A stretch of DNA of 45,143 nt from Bacteroidota bacterium. GTDB lineage: Bacteria; Bacteroidota; Bacteroidia; Chitinophagales; Chitinophagaceae. The DNA lies in assembly GCA_947476145.1 (NCBI GenBank), contig CANJPH010000017.1, positions 1-45,143 on the forward strand, read 5' to 3'. The notes beneath the pieces are model-generated. The model worked only from the letters and a program-made list of their open reading frames with translations. It was not told the origin of the DNA and searched no databases. Each line of letters starts with the position of its first letter. Positions within the stretch are counted from its first letter, which is position 1. Positions 18,374 through 25,938 of this stretch are shown here, piece by piece. The position numbers and the translations under genes were made by a program.

Positions 18374-19534
18374 ATGGCAATTTCGGTATGGGAGCAGTCC
18401 ACGTATTATGCCCCAAAGGATGTGGTAATTATAGGATGTGGTTTTGTAGGCCTTTGGACTGCTTATGAACTGATTCATAAAAATCCAAAATTAAACATCA
18501 CCATTCTTGAGCGCGGGGTCATCCCCTCCGGAGCCAGTACCCGCAATGCAGGCTTTAGTTGTTTTGGAAGTGTATCTGAACTAATGTACGATGTGCAACT
18601 AATGGGTGAAGCCAATATGTTAGAAACCGTGAAGATGCGTTATGAAGGATTACAAAGAATTCAAAAAGTATTTGGCAAGTCAGACATTGATTATGATCAA
18701 TTTGGTGGTTATGAATTATTTGAACAAGATGGCAAATATGACATAAGTAAATTAGATACCGATATTGCCTATTTAAATAAAGTGTTAGCGCCTGTTTTAA
18801 AAACACCAAAGAAAAACGGAAAGTATCTTCCTATTTATACAAACGAAACAAATCAAATAAAGAAATTAGGTTTTCAAAAAATAAACGCATTGGCTTACAG
18901 TCCATTTGAGGGGCAATTAAATTCAGCGAAATTGGTATTGGCATTGCAAAAAGAAGTGCAAGCAAAAGGGGTGCAGATATTATTTAATACTGAGGTGAAA
19001 AAATTTAAGTCTCATAAAAATGGAGTGACCCTAAAAACAAATTTAGAAGCCAACTTAGAAACCAAGCAATTATTAATTTGTACCAATGGCTTCGCCAAAC
19101 AATTGTTGCCGGCATTGGATGTAGTTCCTGCAAGAGGTCAGGTATTTGTAACGGAACCCATTCCTAATTTAAAATTTAAAGGCACATTTCATTTTGACGA
19201 AGGGTTCTATTATTTCAGAAATGTTGGGAACCGATTATTATTAGGTGGCGCAAGAAATAAAGATTTTAAAAACGAAAAAACCACTTCTCTAGAAACCTCT
19301 AAACTCATTCAAAAAACTTTGGAGGATTTTATGGTGAAGCGGATACTGCCTAAGGGATCCAAGAAACCAAAAATCGAATTTAGATGGAGTGGTACCATGG
19401 GTATGGGCACAATAAAAAAACCAATCATCCAGGAGTTACAACCCAATGTATACTGCGCAGTGCGCATGAGTGGGATGGGTGTAGCCATAGCGCCTATTGT
19501 GGCAAAGAGAGTGGTAGCATTAATGAAGCATTAA
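18374..19534 (+). CDS. FAD-dependent oxidoreductase, DAO (D-amino-acid oxidase/glycine oxidase-like) family
   Basis: A 386-residue flavoprotein. The Rossmann-type FAD motif DVVIIGCGFVGLWTAYEL lies at about residues 16-33, followed by the strand end ITILERG and then SGASTRNAGFSCFGS, the DAO-family block where the flavin ring sits. Near the end are FYYFRNVGNRLLLGGAR and the closing MSGMGVAIAPIVAKRVVALM. These enzymes oxidise amino acids, amines or hydroxyacids in the cytoplasm; the substrate is unknown here. It is divergent from the lipoprotein gene and converges on the PIN toxin gene with only three bases between the stops. Confidence 0.87.
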   Translation: MAISVWEQSTYYAPKDVVIIGCGFVGLWTAYELIHKNPKLNITILERGVIPSGASTRNAGFSCFGSVSELMYDVQLMGEANMLETVKMRYEGLQRIQKVFGKSDIDYDQFGGYELFEQDGKYDISKLDTDIAYLNKVLAPVLKTPKKNGKYLPIYTNETNQIKKLGFQKINALAYSPFEGQLNSAKLVLALQKEVQAKGVQILFNTEVKKFKSHKNGVTLKTNLEANLETKQLLICTNGFAKQLLPALDVVPARGQVFVTEPIPNLKFKGTFHFDEGFYYFRNVGNRLLLGGARNKDFKNEKTTSLETSKLIQKTLEDFMVKRILPKGSKKPKIEFRWSGTMGMGTIKKPIIQELQPNVYCAVRMSGMGVAIAPIVAKRVVALMKH

Positions 19535-19537
19535 TAA

Positions 19538-19960
19538 TTATTGCAAACAAACACGAAGCGCTTGCTCAACATCCATTACAGGTAATGAGCTTTTTTTAAA
19601 GCCTTTTTTGTCTCTACTCACAATCATATCAATTTTCTTATTAGATAATGCTGCATAAAATTGAATAGCATCTTCAAAGTCTAAAAATTCAGAATGTAAG
19701 GATTGATTGATAATATTATTATTGGTATCTATAAGTTCTGTTATTTCAAATAAAGTAGACAATAGGGATATGACCGTTTTATGAGATTTAATTTGCTTAT
19801 ACAATAAATAATAAACATCGGTATAAGATGTTGCAGATACAAATATTTTTTTCTTATTATCTGCGTATAAATCAAATAATTCTGTTGCAGAATTTGAAAA
19901 TGATTCTCTATTACCAAGGAAATCGATAATAACATTGGTGTCTATAAATATGTTTTTCAT
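19538..19960 (-). CDS. PIN-domain ribonuclease toxin (VapC-like)
   Basis: A 140-residue PIN domain. The acidic metal-binding residues are visible: Asp in FIDTNVIIDFLGN near the start, Glu/Asp in LDFEDAIQFYAA in the middle, and Asp in IVSRDKKGFKK near the end. PIN toxins cut RNA, often tRNA or rRNA, and are held inactive by the partner antitoxin. The start overlaps the stop of the upstream antitoxin gene by four bases, the usual translational coupling of type II modules. The last segment ends three bases from the convergent oxidoreductase stop. The family call is strong; the RNA target is unknown. Confidence 0.9.
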   Translation of the reverse strand: MKNIFIDTNVIIDFLGNRESFSNSATELFDLYADNKKKIFVSATSYTDVYYLLYKQIKSHKTVISLLSTLFEITELIDTNNNIINQSLHSEFLDFEDAIQFYAALSNKKIDMIVSRDKKGFKKSSLPVMDVEQALRVCLQ

Positions 19961-20232
19961 TTAAGTTTATTGTATCTTTCTAATAATATATTTCCAAGCT
20001 CCACTTTATAGTTAAAATTCTTAGGAATATTTAATACACCTTTCAATTTTGCTACTTTTGGATTTAATTTTTTGGGTGAACTTTTTTTATTTTTTGTATA
20101 TTTTTCATCATTAGCAACCGCTTTTAAATAATTTTCAACCAAAGAAGAAAGACTTTCCTCTTTTTTCTTGGCATACTTTTTCGCATTGTATATTACCTCG
20201 TCTTCCATAACAAGGGTTAATTTAGTTTTCAT
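19957..20232 (-). CDS. DUF6364-type antitoxin partner of the PIN toxin
   Basis: A 91-residue protein. Its first half, KTKLTLVMEDEVIYNAKKYAKKKEESLSSLVENYL (beta strand then two helices), fits a ribbon-helix-helix DNA-binding dimer of the DUF6364 type. The second half is basic and probably wraps the toxin. It lies directly upstream of, and overlaps by four bases, the PIN gene. The start codon lies inside the left arm of an inverted repeat, so autorepression by the antitoxin or the complex is likely. The module looks intact. Confidence 0.82.
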   Translation of the reverse strand: MKTKLTLVMEDEVIYNAKKYAKKKEESLSSLVENYLKAVANDEKYTKNKKSSPKKLNPKVAKLKGVLNIPKNFNYKVELGNILLERYNKLK

Positions 20233-20268
20233 TACACGTGTATTTTGTATAATAAATGTACGTGTAAT
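20231..20268. promoter_or_regulatory. Inverted repeat at the PIN/DUF6364 promoter (predicted operator)
   Basis: ATTACACGT (20231-20239) and ACGTGTAAT (20260-20268) are perfect 9-bp arms 20 bases apart. The left arm covers the antitoxin start codon. Two spaced half-sites are what a ribbon-helix-helix antitoxin dimer pair would bind, so autoregulation of the module is the likely role. The right arm is about 70 bases upstream of trmB. Confidence 0.55.
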
Positions 20269-20337
20269 TATTTAAAAATGAAAAATAAAGTGACCTATTA
20301 TTCTCATAGAATCCTTTCTAGGAAGTATATTTGCAAC

Positions 20338-21156
20338 ATGGGGCAGAAAAAATTAATCAAGTTTGCGGCTATAAAAGAATATGAAAATGTGTTGGAATAC
20401 CCGCAGGGAATGCCCGGCAAGTGGGATGCGTTTTTTCAGGAGCTCGCAAAGGGTACCAATAATATTTCATTAAACGATTTAGCCATTTCTCAACCTACAA
20501 AACCCCTGGTATTAGAACTAGCTTGTGGCCGTGGCGAATACGCAGTTGGTTTGGGCCGTATGTTTGCAAATCAAAATTTTGTGGGGTTAGATATAAAAGG
20601 AAACAGAATTTGGAAAGGTGCTAGTATCGCTAACCGAGACGGATTAAAGCATGTGGCATTTGTGAGAACACAAATAGATCAGGTAACGCAATATTTTGCC
20701 AAAGATGAAGTGAATGAAATATGGATTACTTTTCCCGATCCTCAATTAAGAGTTTCTAAAGCAAAAAAACGTTTAACACATCCAAAATTTTTACGTTTAT
20801 ACCAGCAGTTCTTACAACCAGGTGGCATCCTACATTTAAAAACAGATAGCCCTAATTTATACCTGTTTACTAAAACCGTGATTGAATTATTTGGACTTAC
20901 TTTACTCACCGCTACCGATGATGTATACGGTACCGAATTTATGCAGTCCGAAAAATGGGATGAAAGATGTACGATTAAAACTTATTACGAAGGATTAAAT
21001 ATTGCAAGCAGTAATCGCATTCATTATCTTCAATTTAAATTAGACAAGGAACTCCCCATTGAACTAGATGAAAAATTAAAAGACATGATTGCGGAATTTG
21101 AAGTGACCGAGACCCACGATAGCTTGGCGCGCAATGGTAAACAAGCCATGGAATAG
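20338..21156 (+). CDS. trmB: tRNA (guanine-N7-)-methyltransferase
   Basis: A 272-residue SAM-dependent methyltransferase that makes m7G46 in tRNA. SAM motifs are LVLELACGRGEYAVGLG and FVGLDIKGNRIWKGA; the TrmB signature is EIWITFPDPQLRVSKAKKR followed by RLTHPKFLRLY and ILHLKTDSPNLYLFT. I start at the ATG at 20338 (MGQKKLIKF), since the open frame upstream overlaps the toxin-antitoxin operator and resembles nothing. The carboxyl end extends past the usual domain with an acidic tail. The gene runs into DUF5522 after 29 bases. The assignment is firm. Confidence 0.94.
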   Translation: MGQKKLIKFAAIKEYENVLEYPQGMPGKWDAFFQELAKGTNNISLNDLAISQPTKPLVLELACGRGEYAVGLGRMFANQNFVGLDIKGNRIWKGASIANRDGLKHVAFVRTQIDQVTQYFAKDEVNEIWITFPDPQLRVSKAKKRLTHPKFLRLYQQFLQPGGILHLKTDSPNLYLFTKTVIELFGLTLLTATDDVYGTEFMQSEKWDERCTIKTYYEGLNIASSNRIHYLQFKLDKELPIELDEKLKDMIAEFEVTETHDSLARNGKQAME

Positions 21157-21185
21157 AAAGTTATAATGACTAGTAATTAAAAAGC

Positions 21186-21398
21186 ATGACCAAAGATGTA
21201 GATTATTATATTGACCCAAACGGAAACTGGGTATTCACCGCAGCTTATCATGAGGCAAGAGGCCACTGTTGTGGGAATGCTTGCCTGCATTGCCCGTTTG
21301 ATTATAAAGCAGTGCCGGAACCTGTCAAAACGCGCGCGAAATTCATTAGAGAATCACTTTCTAAAAATAGTTCAGATGCAATACACCCCAAAGACTAA
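21186..21398 (+). CDS. DUF5522 small cysteine-rich protein
   Basis: A 70-residue protein matching the short DUF5522 pattern: DYYIDPNGNWVFTAAYHEARGHCCGNACLHCPFDYK. The cluster C-C-x3-C-x2-C with a nearby His could bind zinc or an Fe-S centre. Function is unknown. Its 3' end overlaps the next gene by 23 bases in another frame, so translation of the two is probably coupled. Real-gene status is supported by the conserved core and the operon context. Confidence 0.8.
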   Translation: MTKDVDYYIDPNGNWVFTAAYHEARGHCCGNACLHCPFDYKAVPEPVKTRAKFIRESLSKNSSDAIHPKD

Positions 21399-21723
21399 GG
21401 ACTTTTTTCAAAACGTCTTTGATATCGTACGTTTGATACCTAAGGGTCGTGTTACCAGCTATGGTGCGATTGCAAAATATATTGGAACGGGTGGAAGTTC
21501 GCGCATGGTAGGTTGGGCTATGAATGCCTCGCATGGGGTAAAACCCAAAGTACCCGCACATAGAGTGGTAAATAGAAACGGCATGCTCACGGGCAAGGCA
21601 CATTTTGAAACGCCCACTAAAATGCAAGCACTATTGGAGAAAGAAAAAATAAAAGTCCAAAACGAAACTGTAGTGGACTTTGACAAATTATTTTGGGATC
21701 CGGCTATTGAACTCGTTTTATAA
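21376..21723 (+). CDS. Alkyltransferase-like protein (MGMT family, active-site Cys replaced)
   Basis: A 115-residue MGMT/Ogt carboxyl-terminal-type domain. The helix-turn-helix part reads IPKGRVTSYGAIAKYIG, with the arginine-finger region SSRMVGWAMN. The acceptor motif PCHRV is here PAHRVV (Pro60-Ala61-His62-Arg63), so the methyl-accepting cysteine is alanine. That makes it an ATL-type protein, which in characterised members flags O6-alkylguanine and hands it to nucleotide excision repair. I use the ATG at 21376; a longer frame upstream only shadows DUF5522. The stop lies five bases from the convergent DUF420 stop. Confidence 0.9.
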   Translation: MQYTPKTKDFFQNVFDIVRLIPKGRVTSYGAIAKYIGTGGSSRMVGWAMNASHGVKPKVPAHRVVNRNGMLTGKAHFETPTKMQALLEKEKIKVQNETVVDFDKLFWDPAIELVL

Positions 21724-21728
21724 TTCCT

Positions 21729-22313
21729 TTAGTTATAATAAGGATGAATCATCCAATATACCAATGGTCCTGTTGCAGCAACATAAAACCAAATAGGCCA
21801 CATACGTTTTGCTAATTTTTTATGATCAGCATACTCCCCTGTCAATCCACGATACGCTGTAAACAAAATAAAAGGTAAACTAGTGGCTGCTAAAATAATA
21901 TGGGTAGTTAGTAAAATCAAATAAAAGGCTCTTGTATTTCCCAACAACGCAGCTTCGGCCGCATCTACATTGCCATCAAAATTAGTGTCGCCAAAGCGTG
22001 CTTCCCCGGCAAATAAATGATGCGCAATATAGGTAACCAAAAATAACACCGACAGCATCATAGCTATCAACATTAAGCTTTTGTGTAATTGAAATTTTTT
22101 ATTTTTAACCGCAAATAAAGCTGCGATTAATAAAATACAAACCGCTGTGTTAATTACCGCATTGGCTAATGCAAAAATGTGCTTGTCAAAAGGCAATTCC
22201 ACATTTAGAGTAAACTTGCTTAAAAAAGTAACCGCTACAAATACGACCACAGAAAAAACACCAATTAATAATTTTGCTTTTTTGTCGTTCTTTTGAATAG
22301 AAGGTGCTAACAT
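21729..22313 (-). CDS. DUF420 membrane protein (CtaM-like oxidase assembly factor)
   Basis: A 194-residue protein with about five hydrophobic helices. It has the DUF420 features NAVINTAVCILLIAALFAV, HKSLMLIAMMLSVLFLVTYIAHH (helix 3 with paired His) and TTHIILAATSLPFILFTAYRG. Members sit beside cytochrome oxidase genes and the Gram-positive CtaM is needed for heme-copper oxidase activity. I start at the ATG ending at 22313, 19 bases after the SCO gene; the longer frame to 22370 overlaps SCO. The segment EARFGDTNFDGNVDAAEAALLG looks like an EF-hand-type loop inserted between helices, as in other Bacteroidota members. Confidence 0.85.
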   Translation of the reverse strand: MLAPSIQKNDKKAKLLIGVFSVVVFVAVTFLSKFTLNVELPFDKHIFALANAVINTAVCILLIAALFAVKNKKFQLHKSLMLIAMMLSVLFLVTYIAHHLFAGEARFGDTNFDGNVDAAEAALLGNTRAFYLILLTTHIILAATSLPFILFTAYRGLTGEYADHKKLAKRMWPIWFYVAATGPLVYWMIHPYYN

Positions 22314-22332
22314 AGAATCTATTTTTATGAAA

Positions 22333-23148
22333 TTAATTTTTTTGTCTGGTACTGGTAAAATAATAAACAAACCCTCCTACCAATACTGCTATAATAAGCC
22401 ATAACCAACTAAGGTCAATGATTTGTTGGAACACTGCACTTTTCTTTTTCTTGTCTTTCTCTAGCATAATATACCCCACATCCTTAGCTAATTTTAATAA
22501 GGAGGCAGAATCCAAGCCATTATAATAACCACGCACTTGCATGTTCTTGTCAATTAATACAAAACGACTAGTATGTACAAAGTCTGGGCTCACAGGCTCA
22601 TCGCTAAATTTATCTAGTCTTAATTCTTGGAAAATAAAATTGTAAATAGAGTCTCTATTGCCCGTTAACAACCACCAATTGTCGGAGATAACCCCCATGC
22701 GGTTGGCATACTCTCTAATCACTGGCACACTGTCTCTTACAGGGTCCACGGTCATAGACATAAATTGTACAATACTGGTGTCCACTTGTTTTTTACGCGT
22801 ATCCCCTCCTTTCAAAAAAGACTGTTGCAATTTTGCCATATTGGTGGTAAGCTTTGGACAAATACTACCACAACTGGTAAAGAATAAATCCAAAATAATT
22901 ATTTTACCTCTTTGATCATACAGATTTACCGTATCCCCCATATGATTTACTAAACGAATGTCTTTGGTCGTATGCCAAACGGTATCGGTTTGTACTTTTC
23001 CTTTTACCACAGACTGCATTACGGTGTCGGGCTCAAAAGGATGACCCGGCATGTCCACAGCCGTTTCACTTGCCGACTTTAACCACAAGTAACAAAGTAC
23101 TGGAATTAAAAGTGCAAGGATTAAACCGTAAGCCGATTTTTTTGACAT
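22333..23148 (-). CDS. SCO1/SenC-family copper chaperone
   Basis: A 271-residue protein. It has an amino-terminal membrane anchor (AYGLILALLIPVLCYLWL), a thioredoxin-fold SCO domain and a carboxyl-terminal hydrophobic helix (LSWLWLIIAVLVGGFVYYF). The copper ligands are present: CxxxCP as TSCGSICPKLTTNMAKLQQ (split: TSCGSICPK) and the distal His in PDFVHTSRFVLID. SCO proteins load copper into the CuA centre of subunit II, encoded upstream in the same array. The second membrane helix is a feature of some Bacteroidota SCO proteins. The role is well supported. Confidence 0.92.
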   Translation of the reverse strand: MSKKSAYGLILALLIPVLCYLWLKSASETAVDMPGHPFEPDTVMQSVVKGKVQTDTVWHTTKDIRLVNHMGDTVNLYDQRGKIIILDLFFTSCGSICPKLTTNMAKLQQSFLKGGDTRKKQVDTSIVQFMSMTVDPVRDSVPVIREYANRMGVISDNWWLLTGNRDSIYNFIFQELRLDKFSDEPVSPDFVHTSRFVLIDKNMQVRGYYNGLDSASLLKLAKDVGYIMLEKDKKKKSAVFQQIIDLSWLWLIIAVLVGGFVYYFTSTRQKN

Positions 23149-23180
23149 GGTAAATATTTAATACCCAAAGTTAAGAAACA

Positions 23181-23210
23181 AAAATGAGCCCCCGATAAGA
23201 GACTCATTTT
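23181..23210 (-). terminator. Hairpin terminator between oxidase subunit IV and SCO genes
   Basis: AAAATGAG (23181-23188) pairs with CTCATTTT (23203-23210) around a 14-base loop; on the minus strand the stem is followed by more T residues (TTTTTG). It lies 18 bases beyond the subunit IV stop, so the act-cta transcript may largely end here, leaving SCO-DUF420 to read-through or their own promoter. Confidence 0.55.
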
Positions 23211-23228
23211 GAATGATTTGATTTTTGA

Positions 23229-23663
23229 CTACTTGTGTTCGCCTTCTTTAGCGCCACCCTTTTCATCAGTCGCATGCGCGCCTGCTTCCTTCTTCTCTAC
23301 TTTGATGGTAGATTGTTCTTTAAAATTACGATCATAATTGTTGCGTAAATTTCTGAAAGAATTACCGTCCGCTAAAAACGCAATAATAAACCATATAAAT
23401 AATGCCAAAGGCACGATAATGGTCATAATTAAGTTTTTTAACTCATGTTTCAAGTGCATAAAGTAAGCAACTATATAAAATGCCTTTGCCATCATTAAAA
23501 TAATAATAACGCCCTTAATGCCTAAACGTAAACCTGGTGAGGTAATACCTATCATCCAAAAGCCTAATATTAATTCAACAATTGTAAGAACAGAAAGAAT
23601 GATGGTTACTTTCTTAATTTCTGCAATTACATCATGGTGTTCAGCGTGTGTATCTTGTGACAT
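23229..23663 (-). CDS. Cytochrome c oxidase subunit IV-like protein (caa3-type)
   Basis: A 144-residue protein with three predicted membrane helices: VTIILSVLTIVELILGFWM, GVIIILMMAKAFYIVAYFM and LIMTIIVPLALFIWFIIAF. The segment AKAFYIVAYFMHLKHE is the signature of prokaryotic subunit IV (COX4_pro). The tail is charged and hydrophilic. It stabilises the oxidase core. It is the last gene before a hairpin and follows the two subunit III genes. Confidence 0.9.
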   Translation of the reverse strand: MSQDTHAEHHDVIAEIKKVTIILSVLTIVELILGFWMIGITSPGLRLGIKGVIIILMMAKAFYIVAYFMHLKHELKNLIMTIIVPLALFIWFIIAFLADGNSFRNLRNNYDRNFKEQSTIKVEKKEAGAHATDEKGGAKEGEHK

Positions 23664-23712
23664 AGAATATCTTTTTTCAATATTTTAAACTCCAATAAGA
23701 GTTACAATTTGT

Positions 23713-24399
23713 TTATAATAAATAAAAGCAAGTGAATACAAATACCCATACTAGGTCTACAAAGTGCCAGTACAATCCTGCTTTTTCAATCATTAAATAA
23801 TGACCTCTTTGTTCAAACTTATCCATTAAAGTCATAATTAACATGATAATATTAATCACCACTCCACTAAATACGTGGAACCCGTGGAAACCAGTAATGG
23901 TAAAGAAGAAATTGGTAAAATTAGTGGTTGAAGCAGAACCGTCTGCATTGATAAATGGATTTAAACCCCACCAAGCACCTTCATGATGTAAGTGATTCCA
24001 TTCCCAAGCTTGACAGCTTAAGAAAGCGATACCACCTATAATAGTCCAAATCATATTTCTAACTACTCCTTTTTTATCCATCATTTTTCCTGCATGCACG
24101 GCTAACACCATGGTTACAGAACTTACAATCAAAATGAAAGTCATGATAGACACAAACACCAATGGTGCATTCACACCTTCTGGTGCAAAAGGAAAACTTT
24201 TAAAAACTGCGTTAGGGTCAGGCCATCCGTTTGTAGAAAAACGTACGGTACCATAAGAAATTAAGAAGGCGCCAAAAGTAAAGGCGTCACTCATTAAAAA
24301 GTACCACATCATTACTTTTCCGTATTCAACATCAAAGGGGCTTTTCCCTCCGTTCCACCATTTTGCTTCCTTTGTGGAAGCCGTTGTTACATTTGACAT
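23713..24399 (-). CDS. Cytochrome c oxidase subunit III (longer paralogue)
   Basis: A 228-residue heme-copper oxidase subunit III with about six to seven helices. Features are KVMMWYFLMSDAFTFGAFL, FFTITGFHGFHVFSGVVIN and the terminal GLYWHFVDLVWVFVFTCFYLL, which is the family's closing motif. It lies next to a second, shorter subunit III gene. Bacteroidota commonly carry this pair, and the two products probably together make the seven-helix subunit set. The first strand of the gene follows a 75-base gap. Confidence 0.93.
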   Translation of the reverse strand: MSNVTTASTKEAKWWNGGKSPFDVEYGKVMMWYFLMSDAFTFGAFLISYGTVRFSTNGWPDPNAVFKSFPFAPEGVNAPLVFVSIMTFILIVSSVTMVLAVHAGKMMDKKGVVRNMIWTIIGGIAFLSCQAWEWNHLHHEGAWWGLNPFINADGSASTTNFTNFFFTITGFHGFHVFSGVVINIIMLIMTLMDKFEQRGHYLMIEKAGLYWHFVDLVWVFVFTCFYLL

Positions 24400-24474
24400 G
24401 TGCTGTTTCTATTTCAGTGCAAAAATATTGGCTATCAAGGATATTTGCATAAAAATACCCTACTTTTTTTGGGT

Positions 24475-25050
24475 TTAGCCCACCCAATGAAGGAATACAA
24501 AAAGGTACACCCACAATATGTCTACAAAGTGCCAGTAATTAGATACTAATTTAACTGGCAGGTCGTTAATTTGATCGTTTTTGGCCGAAAATGCCTTTAA
24601 ACTAACCACAATAAGGGCAATTACCCCTGCTAATACGTGTAAAAGGTGCAATCCAGTAATAACAAACAAAAAGGAGGCTGCCGAATTGCTTCTTGCGCCA
24701 GTTAACGCAATACTATTGGCTTCTAATTGCATAAAACCCTGTATCTGTAGGATAATAAAAAGTACCCCTAAAATGGCTGTTACCGCCAAAAAGCCGCGAT
24801 ACTGTTGCAGGTTTTGTTCTTTCACCTTTTTGACAGCCATTTGAATGGTAAAACTGCTTAACAAAATCACCACCGTAGACACCATAAAAATATTAGGTAG
24901 ATCAAAATCCAACCAATTGGCTTGGCTCTTCTTAACAATATAAGCACTTGTTAAGCCAGCAAACATCATCACGATACTTCCGAGTCCGCCCCATAAGTAA
25001 AACTGATAGGGATGACTTTTTTTCTTTTCAATGTTCATATCTGTTGACAT
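24475..25050 (-). CDS. Cytochrome c oxidase subunit III (shorter paralogue)
   Basis: A 191-residue subunit III with five predicted helices. It begins with a soluble segment and the helix FYLWGGLGSIVMMFAGLTSAY, then FLFVITGLHLLHVLAGVIAL, and ends SNYWHFVDILWVYLFVFLHW. It shares the closing signature with the neighbouring gene, but the overall sequence differs, so this is an old duplication, not a recent one. It sits 25 bases after ctaB. Confidence 0.92.
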   Translation of the reverse strand: MSTDMNIEKKKSHPYQFYLWGGLGSIVMMFAGLTSAYIVKKSQANWLDFDLPNIFMVSTVVILLSSFTIQMAVKKVKEQNLQQYRGFLAVTAILGVLFIILQIQGFMQLEANSIALTGARSNSAASFLFVITGLHLLHVLAGVIALIVVSLKAFSAKNDQINDLPVKLVSNYWHFVDILWVYLFVFLHWVG

Positions 25051-25075
25051 AAAAAATATTTAAAAATGTTTCAAT

Positions 25076-25930
25076 TTATAATTTGTCGGCCAATAGTGAT
25101 AAATAAACAATGGGTAAATAAATATAACTGCTAAACATAACACGTCTTGCTGCAGGTACACCCATATCCTGATAGAGTCTCACACATTGAACGACCATAA
25201 AAATATTAGCAACCAATACTACCCACATACTAAAAGCACCTGTCATGCCTAAATAGTGAGGAAGAAATCCAATAGGTATCATCAGGACCGAATACATGAT
25301 ACTTTGTAAAGCGGTGAAACGAGTAGGCCCATCTTTAGCGGGTAATAATTTAAAACCTACTCTAGAATAATCGGCATGTGATACCCAAGCAATGGCCCAA
25401 AAATGTGGGAACTGCCATAAAAATTGTATCAATAATAAAATCCATCCTCCCGCACTAAATTCATTGGTAGCCGCCACCCAACCAATTAAACAAGGAATGG
25501 CTCCCGGAAAAGCACCCACTAAAACAGCAATGGAATTTATTTTTTTTAGCGGCGTGTATATAAATGCATACAAAAATAAACTAAACGCAGAAAGTAATGC
25601 AGATGCGATATTAAAATAAAGCATTAAGCCCACTCCTAACACGCCCGTGATAATTGCAAATGTGTATGCTTGATTTTGAGTAAGTCTTCCGGCAGCAACA
25701 GGGCGATTGCTAGTACGTTTCATTTGCGCATCGGTATCTTTTTCTACTGCCTGGTTAATGGCATTCGCGCTACCCGTAATACATAAGCCCGCAAAAGTAA
25801 GTAGTAAAATATTTAACCAATCAAACCCCATTTTAGGTGCCAACTGAAAACAAATTACACAAGTAAACACTACAGTAAAACTGAGTGTAAACTTCATGAG
25901 TTGTCCGTAATCTTTAATTGTTGCTTTCAC
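25076..25930 (-). CDS. ctaB: Protoheme IX farnesyltransferase (heme O synthase)
   Basis: A 284-residue UbiA-family prenyltransferase with about eight to nine helices. The two polyprenyl-diphosphate-binding Asp regions are visible: GSANAINQAVEKDTDAQMKRTSNRP (split: NAINQAVEKDTDAQMKR) and AIAWVSHADYSRVGFKLLP. It farnesylates heme B to heme O for the oxidase, in the inner membrane. The gene is eight bases downstream of ctaD, the subunit that receives the heme. No anomalies. Confidence 0.95.
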   Translation of the reverse strand: MKATIKDYGQLMKFTLSFTVVFTCVICFQLAPKMGFDWLNILLLTFAGLCITGSANAINQAVEKDTDAQMKRTSNRPVAAGRLTQNQAYTFAIITGVLGVGLMLYFNIASALLSAFSLFLYAFIYTPLKKINSIAVLVGAFPGAIPCLIGWVAATNEFSAGGWILLLIQFLWQFPHFWAIAWVSHADYSRVGFKLLPAKDGPTRFTALQSIMYSVLMIPIGFLPHYLGMTGAFSMWVVLVANIFMVVQCVRLYQDMGVPAARRVMFSSYIYLPIVYLSLLADKL

Positions 25931-25938
25931 ATTTTATT

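Noticed and set aside
20307..20321. TAGAATCCTTTCTAG also present at 43429-43443
   Set aside because: A 15-base match between two points is expected about once by chance in a window this size, and the two sites sit at different distances from unrelated genes.
23713..25050. Two cytochrome oxidase subunit III genes side by side as a recent duplication
   Set aside because: They share only the family signature and differ in length and sequence; this pair is common in Bacteroidota oxidase operons.
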